Notes under the pieces: generated by a model
Database searches by the model: none
What the model saw: the letters and a program-made list of their open reading frames with translations, nothing else
What the model was told of the DNA's origin: nothing
Translations under genes and position numbers: made by a program
Origin: Reyranella sp.
GTDB taxonomy: Bacteria; Pseudomonadota; Alphaproteobacteria; Reyranellales; Reyranellaceae
Length of the DNA: 8,660 bases
Direction of reading: 5' to 3'
NCBI GenBank assembly: GCA_016780605.1
Contig: JADHLS010000178.1
Location: 1-8,660 of the forward strand
Shown: positions 1 to 6,230 of the stretch, one piece after another
Layout: every line of letters begins with the position of its first letter
Numbering within the stretch: position 1 is the first letter of the stretch

Positions 1-909
1 GGCAAGCGGGAACACGCCCTCGATCGGTACCTTCAGCCACCCCGCAACGATGCCACCCAGCACGTGGTCGATGCCCGCTTTCCAGGCCGGCAGGTCATGG
101 TCGACGTGGCCGAGATGCAGGCGCGTAAAGGTTTGCGAGCGCGGCAGGATGCGCTCGCGGATGTTCTTGAACGGCTGGCCCTCGGCCTCGCCGATGCTGA
201 TGACGTGGCCGAGCTTCTTCACGACGTTGAAGGTGCGGTCGAGCATGGTGGCGCCGTAGGAGTCGATCGCAAGATCGACGCCCTTGCCGCCGGTGAAGTC
301 GAGCACGGCCTTCTCGAAATCCTCGGTCGAGGTCACGACCACGCGTGAGGCACCGTACTCGAGCGCCCGCTTGTCCTTGCCCGGCGTGCCCGTGGTGCCG
401 ATCACGCGCGCTCCCGCATGGACGGCGAGCTGGGTGCACATCAGGCCGACGCCACCGCCCACGGCATTCACCAGCACGGTGTCGCCTTTGCCGACGCCGC
501 CGTAGATCGTCCACATCATGTGATAGGCGGTGAGCGCCTGGATCGGGAAGGCGGCGGCGACATCAAGGCCGACGGCGTCGGGCAGCTTGATGAGGCCCGA
601 CGCAGCGGCGACGCACTTCTCGGCATAGGCGCCGCCCTTCTCCGGAAAGGTCGCGACGCGGTCGCCGACCTTGACGCCGGTCACGCCGGGACCGAGCGCG
701 GCCACCGCGCCCGACACCTCGAAGCCCAGCACCATGGGATAGGTCATGGGATGCGGATAGATGCCCTGGCGCACCTGCGTGTCGGCCCAGTTGCAGCCGG
801 CATAGGCGACGTCGATCAGCACCTCGCCCGCGCCGGGCACCGGGTCGGGCATGTCGGCGAGCGTCAGCTGGTCGGGACCGCCGAGCGCATGAATCACGAC
901 AGCTTTCAT
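1..909 (-). CDS. NADPH:quinone oxidoreductase-like MDR enzyme (3' end outside the window)
   Basis: Seen: an open frame of 303 codons from an ATG at 909 to base 1 without a stop. The protein begins MKAVVIHALGGPDQL. It has a GroES-like N-terminal part with the pattern N-x-x-D-x-x-x-R-x-G-x-Y-P and then VLGFEVSG, and a Rossmann nucleotide-binding motif AVGGGVG at about residues 149-155. The usual alcohol dehydrogenase zinc ligands are absent. Known: this pattern marks the zinc-free quinone oxidoreductase branch of the medium-chain dehydrogenase/reductase superfamily, whose soluble NADPH enzymes reduce quinones or alpha,beta-unsaturated carbonyls. Family members are usually about 325-340 residues, so roughly 25-35 C-terminal residues are missing; the visible end, KVPIEGVFPLA, is the usual lead-in to the last helix. 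A purine-rich AGAGGAGAGG ribosome binding site precedes the ATG by a few bases. The gene follows the molybdopterin-subunit gene by 49 bp on the same strand, so cotranscription is likely. Physiological substrate unknown. Confidence 0.9.
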   Translation of the reverse strand, partial: MKAVVIHALGGPDQLTLADMPDPVPGAGEVLIDVAYAGCNWADTQVRQGIYPHPMTYPMVLGFEVSGAVAALGPGVTGVKVGDRVATFPEKGGAYAEKCVAAASGLIKLPDAVGLDVAAAFPIQALTAYHMMWTIYGGVGKGDTVLVNAVGGGVGLMCTQLAVHAGARVIGTTGTPGKDKRALEYGASRVVVTSTEDFEKAVLDFTGGKGVDLAIDSYGATMLDRTFNVVKKLGHVISIGEAEGQPFKNIRERILPRSQTFTRLHLGHVDHDLPAWKAGIDHVLGGIVAGWLKVPIEGVFPLA

Positions 910-958
910 GACGCCTCTCCTCTGCGAGGGGAATGACGCAAGTCCTGTGCCGTCGTCT

Positions 959-3298
959 CTATGTGTTGAGGGCCCGCCAAACCTTCTCCGGCGTCACCGG
1001 CATGTCGATGTGCGTGACGCCGAACTCGCTCAGCGCATCGACCACGGCGTTCATCACCGACGGCAGCGCGCCGGCGCAGCCCGCCTCGCCGCAGCCCTTC
1101 ACGCCCAGAAGGTTGGTCTTGCACGGCACCGAATGGTTCTGCACCGACATGTCGGGCGCATCGGCGGCGCGCGGCAGGGCGTAGTCCATGTAGGAGCCGG
1201 CGACCGGCTGGCCCTGCGGATCGTAGACCGTGCGCTCCATCAGCGCCTGGCCGATGCCCTGCATCACGCCGCCATGGGCCTGGCCCGCGGTCAGCATCGG
1301 ATTGATGACCGTGCCGAAGTCGTTGACCATGAAATAGCGCACGACCTCGATCTGGCCGGTGTCTCGATCGATCTCGAACTCGGCGATGTGGCAGCCGTTG
1401 GGGAAGGAGAATGGCGGGTTGTCGGAGATGTGGCTGACATCGAGCGACTGCGGCAGCTCGGTTGGCAGCGTCAGCCCCGAGCGCAATTTCTCGGCGAGAT
1501 CGAGGATGCTGATGCCCCGATCGGTTCCGGCGATCGTGAAGCGCCCGCGGGAAAACTCGATGTCGGTCGCGGCGGCCTCGAGCACGTGCCCCGCGATCTG
1601 CTTGCCCTGCTCGATCACCTTGTCGCCGGCCTCGAGGAAGGCCTGGCTCGCGACCAGTGCCGACTTCGAGCCGCCGGTGCCGCCGCCGACCTTGAGCTGG
1701 TCGGAATCGCCCTGCAGCAGGCGGAAGCGCGTCACCGGGATGCCGAGCTTGGCGCCCAGCACCTGGGCGAAGGGCGTGGCGTGACCCTGGCCGTAGTCCA
1801 GCGTGCCGCTCAGCATGGTGATGGTGCCATCGGCCTCGAAGCGCACGCCGCCATATTCCTTGGCCGGCGGCCCGGTAACCTCGAGGTAGGAGCCGATACC
1901 GCGGCCGCGCAGCTTGCCACGCTCGCGGCTCTCGGCCTTGCGTTGGTCGAAGCCCTGCCAGTCGGCGGCGGCCAGCGCCTTGTCGAGCACGGTGGTGAAC
2001 TCGCCCGAATCGTAGTTCATCGCCGACGGCGCCTTGTAGGGCATCTGCGACGGCGCGATATGGTTGCGGCGGCGCAGCTCGACGCGATCGATGCCCATCT
2101 CGCGCGCCGCGCTGTCGATCAGCCGCTCCATGTAGTAGTTGCCCTCGGGGCGGCCGGCGCCGCGATAGGCGCCGATCGGCGTGGTGTTGGTGAACACCAC
2201 CTTGGAGTTCACCTCCATCGCCGGCGTCGCGTAGACGTCGATGATGTTCTTCACCGCGTTGGTGGTGGCGGGCATCGGCGGATAGATGTAGGCGCCGGCA
2301 TTGCCCGTACCTGTCAGGCGCACGGCTAAAAACTTACCGTCCTTGTCGAGCGCCAGCTCGGCGACGCGCTGGTGATCGCGGCCGTGATGGTCGCTCAGAA
2401 AGCTTTCGGAGCGTTCGTCGGTCCACTTCACCGGGCGGCCGAGAAGCTTGGCCGCCAGCAGCAGCGGGCCGTACTCGGGATAGACCTGGCTCTTCATGCC
2501 GAAGGAGCCGCCGACATTGCCGGTCAGCACGCGCACCTTGTCGGGCGTCACGTTCAGCACGTCGCGCGCGAGGCCGCCGCGCAGGCCCATCACACCCTGG
2601 CAGCCGACATTCAACGTATAGCGCCCGGTCTTGGCGTCGTAAGAGCCGATCGCCGAGCGCGGCTCCATCGGGTTGACGACGATGCGGTTGGAGACGATCT
2701 CCAGGCGCGTCACGTGCGCGGCTTCGGCGAAGGCCTTCTTCACCGCCTCGGCATCGCCGTAGTGGAAGTCGAGAGCGAGGTTCCCGGGGACATCGTCGTG
2801 GATCTGCGCGGCGCCAGGCTTCAGCGCGTCGGCCGGCGTCGTGGCGGCGGGCAGCTCCTCGATGTCGAGCTCGACCGCTTCGGCGGCATCCTTGGCCTGC
2901 ACGGCGGTCTCGGCCACGACACACGCCACGGCCTCGCCCACGAACCGCACCTTGCCCTTGGCGAGCGAGGGACGCGGCGGCGTCTTCATCGGCGAACCGT
3001 CGCGCTGCGGGATGTTCATCGGGCACTTCAGCGGCCCGAAGCCCGCGGCGTCGAGGTCGGCATGGGTGTAAATCGCGATCACGCCCGGCATGGCGAGCGC
3101 GGCCTTGGTGTCGATGCCCTTCAGCACGCCGTGGGCGATGCGGCTGCGCACCATCACGGCATAGGCCTGGCCCGCGAGGTTGATGTCGTCGGTGTACCGA
3201 CCCTGGCCGCGCAGCAGCGTCGGATCCTCCATGCGCGGCACGGGCTGGCCGACACCGAATTTCATCAGGGCGAGCTCGGTGTCGTTGTAGGAGTCCAT
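959..3298 (-). CDS. Xanthine dehydrogenase/CoxL-family molybdopterin-binding large subunit
   Basis: Catalytic subunit of a molybdenum hydroxylase, the family that oxidises aldehydes, purines, N-heterocycles or CO with water as oxygen source. Seen, numbering from the ATG at 3298 (779 aa): N-terminal GRYTDD motif of the alpha/beta hammerhead domain; Moco-contacting GGSFGMK at 263-269; GAYRGAGRPE around residue 378; and the catalytic glutamate in GCGEAG, E738. The end, DMPVTPEKVWRAL, is typical. Known: AYRGAGR in this loop marks the form II, aldehyde oxidase-like, group rather than true CO dehydrogenases, which carry AYxCSFR. The length is normal for a separate large subunit. A GTG at 3319 is in frame, but the ATG at 3298 has a GGAG nine bases upstream and is preferred. 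The [2Fe-2S] and FAD subunits that normally accompany it are not encoded on either side in this window. Family assignment is firm; substrate is unknown. Confidence 0.93.
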   Translation of the reverse strand: MDSYNDTELALMKFGVGQPVPRMEDPTLLRGQGRYTDDINLAGQAYAVMVRSRIAHGVLKGIDTKAALAMPGVIAIYTHADLDAAGFGPLKCPMNIPQRDGSPMKTPPRPSLAKGKVRFVGEAVACVVAETAVQAKDAAEAVELDIEELPAATTPADALKPGAAQIHDDVPGNLALDFHYGDAEAVKKAFAEAAHVTRLEIVSNRIVVNPMEPRSAIGSYDAKTGRYTLNVGCQGVMGLRGGLARDVLNVTPDKVRVLTGNVGGSFGMKSQVYPEYGPLLLAAKLLGRPVKWTDERSESFLSDHHGRDHQRVAELALDKDGKFLAVRLTGTGNAGAYIYPPMPATTNAVKNIIDVYATPAMEVNSKVVFTNTTPIGAYRGAGRPEGNYYMERLIDSAAREMGIDRVELRRRNHIAPSQMPYKAPSAMNYDSGEFTTVLDKALAAADWQGFDQRKAESRERGKLRGRGIGSYLEVTGPPAKEYGGVRFEADGTITMLSGTLDYGQGHATPFAQVLGAKLGIPVTRFRLLQGDSDQLKVGGGTGGSKSALVASQAFLEAGDKVIEQGKQIAGHVLEAAATDIEFSRGRFTIAGTDRGISILDLAEKLRSGLTLPTELPQSLDVSHISDNPPFSFPNGCHIAEFEIDRDTGQIEVVRYFMVNDFGTVINPMLTAGQAHGGVMQGIGQALMERTVYDPQGQPVAGSYMDYALPRAADAPDMSVQNHSVPCKTNLLGVKGCGEAGCAGALPSVMNAVVDALSEFGVTHIDMPVTPEKVWRALNT

Positions 3299-3472
3299 AG
3301 TCACAATCTCCGTAAGCACGTAACGACGCGCGATCCGCGCCTCATGTTCCTCTCCCCCTTGGGGGAGAGGTTAGGTGAGGGGGTTCAACGCGAAGACTAT
3401 CTCCTGCATCACCCCCTCACCCAGCCTCTCCCCCAAGGGGGAGAGGAACATGAGGAAGATCGATGCCGCTGC
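3299..3472. other. Intergenic gap within the minus-strand gene row, occupied by a large inverted repeat
   Basis: This 174-bp stretch separates the NIPSNAP stop from the molybdopterin-subunit start. Most of it is the inverted repeat at 3340-3455. The remaining 41 bp next to the downstream start (3299-3339) hold the GGAG ribosome binding site; no convincing -10/-35 pair was found there. Whether the downstream gene is read through from the NIPSNAP gene or has its own promoter cannot be decided by eye. Confidence 0.6.
3340..3455. repeat. Large inverted repeat (REP-like), 45-bp arms, each with an internal palindrome
   Basis: Seen: left arm 3340-3384 and right arm 3411-3455 are reverse complements over 45 positions with two mismatches, around a 26-bp spacer. 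The outer 31 positions match perfectly. Within each arm lies a 10+10 palindrome, CCTCTCCCCC then two bases then GGGGGAGAGG, followed inward by GGTGAGGGGGT. Both DNA and RNA could therefore form either one long hairpin or two short ones. Known: C/G-rich palindromes with CCCCTCACCC and CTCTCCCC blocks are common dispersed intergenic elements in alphaproteobacterial genomes. No T-run follows either arm, so it is not a classical intrinsic terminator. Calling it a dispersed repeat is inference from type, since only one copy lies in this window. Confidence 0.85.
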
Positions 3473-4111
3473 CTATTTAAGCGGCGAATAGTTCGTCGGC
3501 AGCAGCAGCGTCGAATGCATCTCGGCGAGCTTGGCCGGGCCCTTCGCCAGATAAGCCTGCCACGCCGGGTCCTTGGTCGCCGCGGCGCGGGCCTCGAAAC
3601 GCTCCTGCAGGTTCTTGTAGCGCCAGAGATGGATCCATTCGTTCGGCTGCGGGAATTCGCCCGTCCAGGCGCCCCAGATCGGCGAATACTTCTCGCGCGC
3701 TTCCTTCACCTCGAGGAAATCCTTGCCGTACTGCTGCGCGCCGCCCAGCACCGTGCGGTAGATGCGGAGCTCATAGACGTTGCCCGTGGTGCCGTCGGAG
3801 GGCTTGATGTCGACCACCGCGTTCATCACTCGCAGGTCCTGGCGCTGGATCCACGGCCGGATGGTCGGCACGTACTTCTCGGTCCAGTCCTTGTTCTTGG
3901 CGAGCTCGCCGCGCAGGCGCTCGCGATCGTTCAGGCTGTCGTACTTCCACAGATGCCAGATCTGGTTCAGCGCGCCGAACTCGGCCGTCCAGTAGCCGTG
4001 ATTGACGCCGTAATTGTTGCCACGGGCCGGCCGGCCGATCGTCTCGGCCGCCTTCAGGTAGTCCGGCATCTTGCCCGGCGCCAGGGTGTAGCAACGCAGT
4101 TCGTAGACCAT
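3473..4111 (-). CDS. NIPSNAP family protein, tandem dimeric alpha-beta barrel
   Basis: Seen: 212 aa from the ATG at 4111, with two NIPSNAP-type halves that resemble each other. Residues 2-10 VYELRCYTL match VYELRIYRT at 112-120, and WTAEFGALNQIWHLWKY in the first half matches WTGEFPQPNEWIHLWRY in the second. Known: NIPSNAP domains form ferredoxin-like dimeric alpha-beta barrels. Bacterial members often sit beside catabolic genes, but their biochemical activity is mostly undefined. An in-frame GTG at 4183 would add 24 residues overlapping the upstream gene. The ATG at 4111 begins exactly at the domain and has GGGGAGAGG just upstream, so it is preferred. The gene starts 13 bp after the stop of the enolase-superfamily gene, so the two are almost surely cotranscribed. 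A role in handling the product or substrate of that enzyme is inference. No signal peptide or membrane segment is visible. Confidence 0.9.
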   Translation of the reverse strand: MVYELRCYTLAPGKMPDYLKAAETIGRPARGNNYGVNHGYWTAEFGALNQIWHLWKYDSLNDRERLRGELAKNKDWTEKYVPTIRPWIQRQDLRVMNAVVDIKPSDGTTGNVYELRIYRTVLGGAQQYGKDFLEVKEAREKYSPIWGAWTGEFPQPNEWIHLWRYKNLQERFEARAAATKDPAWQAYLAKGPAKLAEMHSTLLLPTNYSPLK

Positions 4112-4124
4112 ATGACCTCTCCCC

Positions 4125-5309
4125 TCACGGATGTGGGTTCTTGGGCGGGTGCGCCCGCACGGCTTCCTCGTTGATGTCGGCACCCCAGCCCGGACGGGTG
4201 GGCACGATCAGTTCGCCATTCTGGATGACCGGCGGATGGGTGACCAGATCGTCCTTCCAGGGAACGTCGTCGATATCGATTTCCATGATACGGAAATTCG
4301 GCATGGCGGCGCACATGTTGGCGCTCATCAGGGTCGACATGTGGCCGTAGAAATTGTGCGGCGCGCAGTTGATCTCATACGGCTCGGCCATCGCCGCGAT
4401 CTTCATAGACTCCTGCACGCCGTTCCACGGGGCGTCGATGATCGCCACATCCATCGAGCGGTTTTCAAAGAACGGCCTGAACTGGCGGCGGCCGAACAGC
4501 GATTCGCACGAGGCGATGGGCATGGCGGCGCGGTCGCGGATCAGGCGCAGGCCCTCGGGATCGTAGGAATCGATCTCCAGCCAGAAAAGATTGTAGGGCT
4601 CGCAGGCGCGCGCGACCTTGATGTAGCCCTCGGTTTTGAAGTTGAAATTGCTGTCGAGCAGGATGCCCATCTCGGGGCCCGCGCCCTGGCGGAAGGCCGC
4701 CAGCCCCTCGGTCATGGCAGCCAGTGTCGCGTTGTCGGCATTGAGCTCGGGATAGCCCGGCCCGCGCGCGAAGCCCGGTTGGTGCATGTAGGGCGGGTTG
4801 CCGTCGAAGCGGAAGATGTTGGTCTTGAGCGCCTTGAAGCCCCGTTCCTTCACGTGCTTACCGAGCTGCACCAGGTCGTCGAGCGAGCGCACCGGCTCGA
4901 CGCCCATCATCGCCGCATTGCTGAAGCGATAGCTGCCGCAGTGCGACCAGTAGAGCGGCAGGCGATCGCGCACCGGACCGCCGAACAGGGCATGGACCGG
5001 CACGCCCAGCGCCTTCGCCTTGACGTCGAGCAGCGCATTCTCGACGGCGGCCATGGCCTGCTGGTTGAGCCCGCCCGGCGCCTGGCGGGTGATCGCCTGC
5101 TGGCGCGCCATGATGCGCTCGATGGGACGCGGATCCTGGCCGATCAGGTCCTGGGCCATGCGACGGATCACGGCGGTGAGGCCGGCGCTGCCGTAGCCTT
5201 CGTTGTACTCGGACCAGCCGACCAGGCCTTCGTCGGTCGAGATCTTGAGGAACGAGAAGTCGCGCCAGCCTGCGTTGCAGTGCAGATCCTCGATCTTGGT
5301 GATTTTCAT
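4125..5309 (-). CDS. Enolase-superfamily enzyme (mandelate racemase/muconate lactonizing enzyme family; dehydratase or racemase)
   Basis: Seen: 394 aa, the usual family length, with an N-terminal capping domain and a C-terminal TIM barrel. Candidate active-site residues in barrel order are K162 (with N164, in FKALKTN), D219 (LLDSNF), E245 (WLEID), E269 (SCESLF), D292 (IIDAPW), H318 (CAPHNF) and E343 (IMEID). Known: D/E/E on strands 3-5 bind Mg2+ in this superfamily, and the D-H dyad on strands 6-7 provides a general base. The enzymes abstract the alpha-proton of a carboxylate, giving racemisation or dehydration of acid sugars. K-x-N on strand 2 resembles galactonate dehydratase (DgoD) rather than the K-x-K of mandelate racemase. 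Substrate is not assignable. The frame stays open upstream to 5690, but ATG 5309 starts the family N-terminus and has an AGGAGAGG site. It heads the minus-strand row and is divergent from the EthD-like gene. Confidence 0.92.
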   Translation of the reverse strand: MKITKIEDLHCNAGWRDFSFLKISTDEGLVGWSEYNEGYGSAGLTAVIRRMAQDLIGQDPRPIERIMARQQAITRQAPGGLNQQAMAAVENALLDVKAKALGVPVHALFGGPVRDRLPLYWSHCGSYRFSNAAMMGVEPVRSLDDLVQLGKHVKERGFKALKTNIFRFDGNPPYMHQPGFARGPGYPELNADNATLAAMTEGLAAFRQGAGPEMGILLDSNFNFKTEGYIKVARACEPYNLFWLEIDSYDPEGLRLIRDRAAMPIASCESLFGRRQFRPFFENRSMDVAIIDAPWNGVQESMKIAAMAEPYEINCAPHNFYGHMSTLMSANMCAAMPNFRIMEIDIDDVPWKDDLVTHPPVIQNGELIVPTRPGWGADINEEAVRAHPPKNPHP

Positions 5310-5369
5310 GGTGTTTCCTCTCCTGAGGCCGGCAGCATAGACTGGCAGCAGCCATTGCGGGGAGAAACC
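5310..5369. promoter_or_regulatory. Divergent intergenic region between enolase-superfamily and EthD-like genes
   Basis: Only 60 bp separate the two start codons, and both ribosome binding sites lie inside it: AGGAGAGG for the minus gene, GGGGAG for the plus gene. Any promoters must be compact, overlapping, or lie inside the opposing genes. A short direct repeat GGCAGCA occurs at 5331-5337 and 5344-5350, 13 bp apart, which could be a regulator half-site pair but is weak evidence. On the minus strand TATGCT (near 5332-5337) is a possible -10 box, with no good -35 partner. Shared regulation of the two genes is inference from the layout. Confidence 0.4.
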
Positions 5370-6047
5370 ATGCCGCTGCACGGCAAGGGAATGCTGGTCG
5401 TGTTCTGCGAGGTAAAAGCTCGCGACGAACGCGATTTCAACGAATGGTACAATCGCGAGCACATTGACGAGCGCGTCAACTTGCCGGGCTTTCATCGCGG
5501 CCGGCGCTACGTCGCCGTGCGCGGCTCGCCCAAGTATCTCGCCACCTACGAATGCGACACGGTCGAGGACCTGGCGACGCCGGGCTATCTCGCGCTGCTG
5601 GCCAACCAGACGCCGTGGACCCAAGCGGTGATGGCGAAGTTCACCAAGTTCAGCCGCATCACCTTGCGCGTCCAGGCCGACCTCGCGCATGGCGTCGGTG
5701 GCGCGCTGGCGGCGGTGCGCTTCACGCCCGATCCGCGCGCCCGCAAGCCGTTGATCGAATGGCTGAAGGAGAGCGCGCTACCCAAGGCGATCGCGCGGCC
5801 CGGCATGGTGGGCGCCATGGCGGGCGAGAACGACCTCGAGGTGGCGCACGCGCCACTGCAGTCCCAGAGCCACGATGTGCCGCGCGCCGACGAGGCGGAG
5901 TGGGTGGCGCTGCTGGAAGGCAACGACGCCGCGACGGTCGGTGCGGCGGCGCGGGCGACGTTCAAGCTTGCCGCGCTCAGGAATTTTGGCGTTTCGAAGG
6001 CGCCAACGATCGGCACCTACCAGTACCTGTTTGGGAACCAGCGCTAG
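5370..6047 (+). CDS. EthD-like dimeric alpha-beta barrel protein
   Basis: Seen: 225 aa, starting at the ATG at 5370 with GGGGAG five bases upstream. After a GMLVVFCEV beta strand at residues 7-15 comes an EWYNREHIDERVNLPGF motif (25-41) followed by RRY. A second, weaker repeat of the fold appears to start near residue 112 (ALAAVRFTPDP), so the protein probably carries two ferredoxin-like halves. Known: the W-Y-x-x-x-H and PGF pattern is typical of EthD/DUF1330-like dimeric alpha-beta barrels, small soluble proteins often encoded with catabolic enzymes and sometimes acting as isomerases, lyases or accessory factors. Activity here is unknown. It is transcribed divergently from the enolase-superfamily gene and probably belongs to the same pathway (inference). 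The frame is open far upstream (to 4131) antisense to that gene; this extension is GC-rich shadow, not protein. It may be monocistronic, because a 183-bp gap with an inverted repeat follows. Confidence 0.8.
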   Translation: MPLHGKGMLVVFCEVKARDERDFNEWYNREHIDERVNLPGFHRGRRYVAVRGSPKYLATYECDTVEDLATPGYLALLANQTPWTQAVMAKFTKFSRITLRVQADLAHGVGGALAAVRFTPDPRARKPLIEWLKESALPKAIARPGMVGAMAGENDLEVAHAPLQSQSHDVPRADEAEWVALLEGNDAATVGAAARATFKLAALRNFGVSKAPTIGTYQYLFGNQR

Positions 6048-6077
6048 GTTCACGCGAGCGCGGCCTCCGGCCGGGCC

Positions 6078-6158
6078 TCTGTCATCCTGAGCGCAGCGAA
6101 GGATCTCATGCCGGTTGCAAGCGCCGACTAGGTCCTTCGCTGCGCTCAGGACGACAGA
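6078..6158. repeat. Inverted repeat with 29-bp arms between the EthD-like gene and the mod operon
   Basis: Seen: 6078-6106 and 6130-6158 are reverse complements over 29 positions with two mismatches, around a 23-bp loop. The core is TCCTGAGCGCAGCGAAGGA. Known from general experience: hairpins with a core like TCATCCTGAGCGCAGCGAAGGATCT are widespread dispersed intergenic elements in many bacterial genomes. It lies in the 183-bp gap (6048-6230) after the EthD-like stop and could fold into a strong RNA hairpin at that transcript's 3' end. No T-run follows, so intrinsic termination is not shown. Its sequence is unrelated to the repeat at 3340-3455. Confidence 0.88.
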
Positions 6159-6190
6159 AAGACGCTCGGCGCTCCAGCGATGACGCAAGT

Positions 6191-6230
6191 TTGACCTTCC
6201 GTTGAGCGCCGGTTCGCGTAGCTTGGCGCC
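6191..6230 (+). promoter_or_regulatory. Possible promoter/leader of the MsrQ-like–mod operon
   Basis: A TTGACC hexamer at 6191-6196 resembles a sigma-70 -35 box. At normal spacing the -10 would fall near 6214-6220, where the sequence (TCGCGTA) is a poor match. If it is a promoter, the transcript would begin almost at the GTG start at 6231. No Shine-Dalgarno sequence is evident in these bases, in contrast to most other genes here. Low-confidence call by eye. Confidence 0.25.

Larger units (their letters stand above)
6048..6230. other. Intergenic gap between the EthD-like gene and the MsrQ-like–mod operon
   Basis: This 183-bp gap holds the inverted repeat at 6078-6158 and the weak TTGACC promoter candidate at 6191. 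Just after the EthD-like stop, a small GC-rich stem CGGCC-TCC-GGCCG sits at about 6060-6072, without a following T-run. No ModE-type palindrome or Moco riboswitch fold was recognised by eye. Confidence 0.5.

Noticed and set aside
908..2329. Long plus-strand open frame (473 codons) opposite the molybdopterin-subunit gene
   Set aside because: It is antisense to a gene with clear family motifs, its translation is low-complexity (rich in A, R, G, H, V, D) without a recognisable domain, and such shadows are expected in GC-rich coding DNA.
959..3298. Assignment as carbon monoxide dehydrogenase CoxL
   Set aside because: The active-site loop reads AYRGAGR, the form II type, not the AYxCSFR of true CO dehydrogenases.
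3340..3455. Inverted repeat as the two ends of an insertion sequence
   Set aside because: The spacer is only 26 bp, with no room for a transposase, and no flanking target duplication was visible.
3340..3455. Inverted repeat as a classical rho-independent terminator
   Set aside because: No T-rich run follows the stem on either strand.
2372..4174. Plus-strand open frame of 600 codons across the inverted repeat, opposite two real genes
   Set aside because: It spans two antisense genes and the intergenic repeat, with composition typical of a shadow frame and no domain seen.
4131..5369. Upstream in-frame extension of the EthD-like gene
   Set aside because: This part is antisense to the enolase-superfamily gene and reads as a shadow; the family N-terminus and ribosome binding site place the start at 5370.
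5310..5690. Upstream in-frame extension of the enolase-superfamily gene
   Set aside because: It is antisense to the EthD-like gene; ATG 5309 has a strong ribosome binding site and starts the conserved MKITKIE N-terminus.
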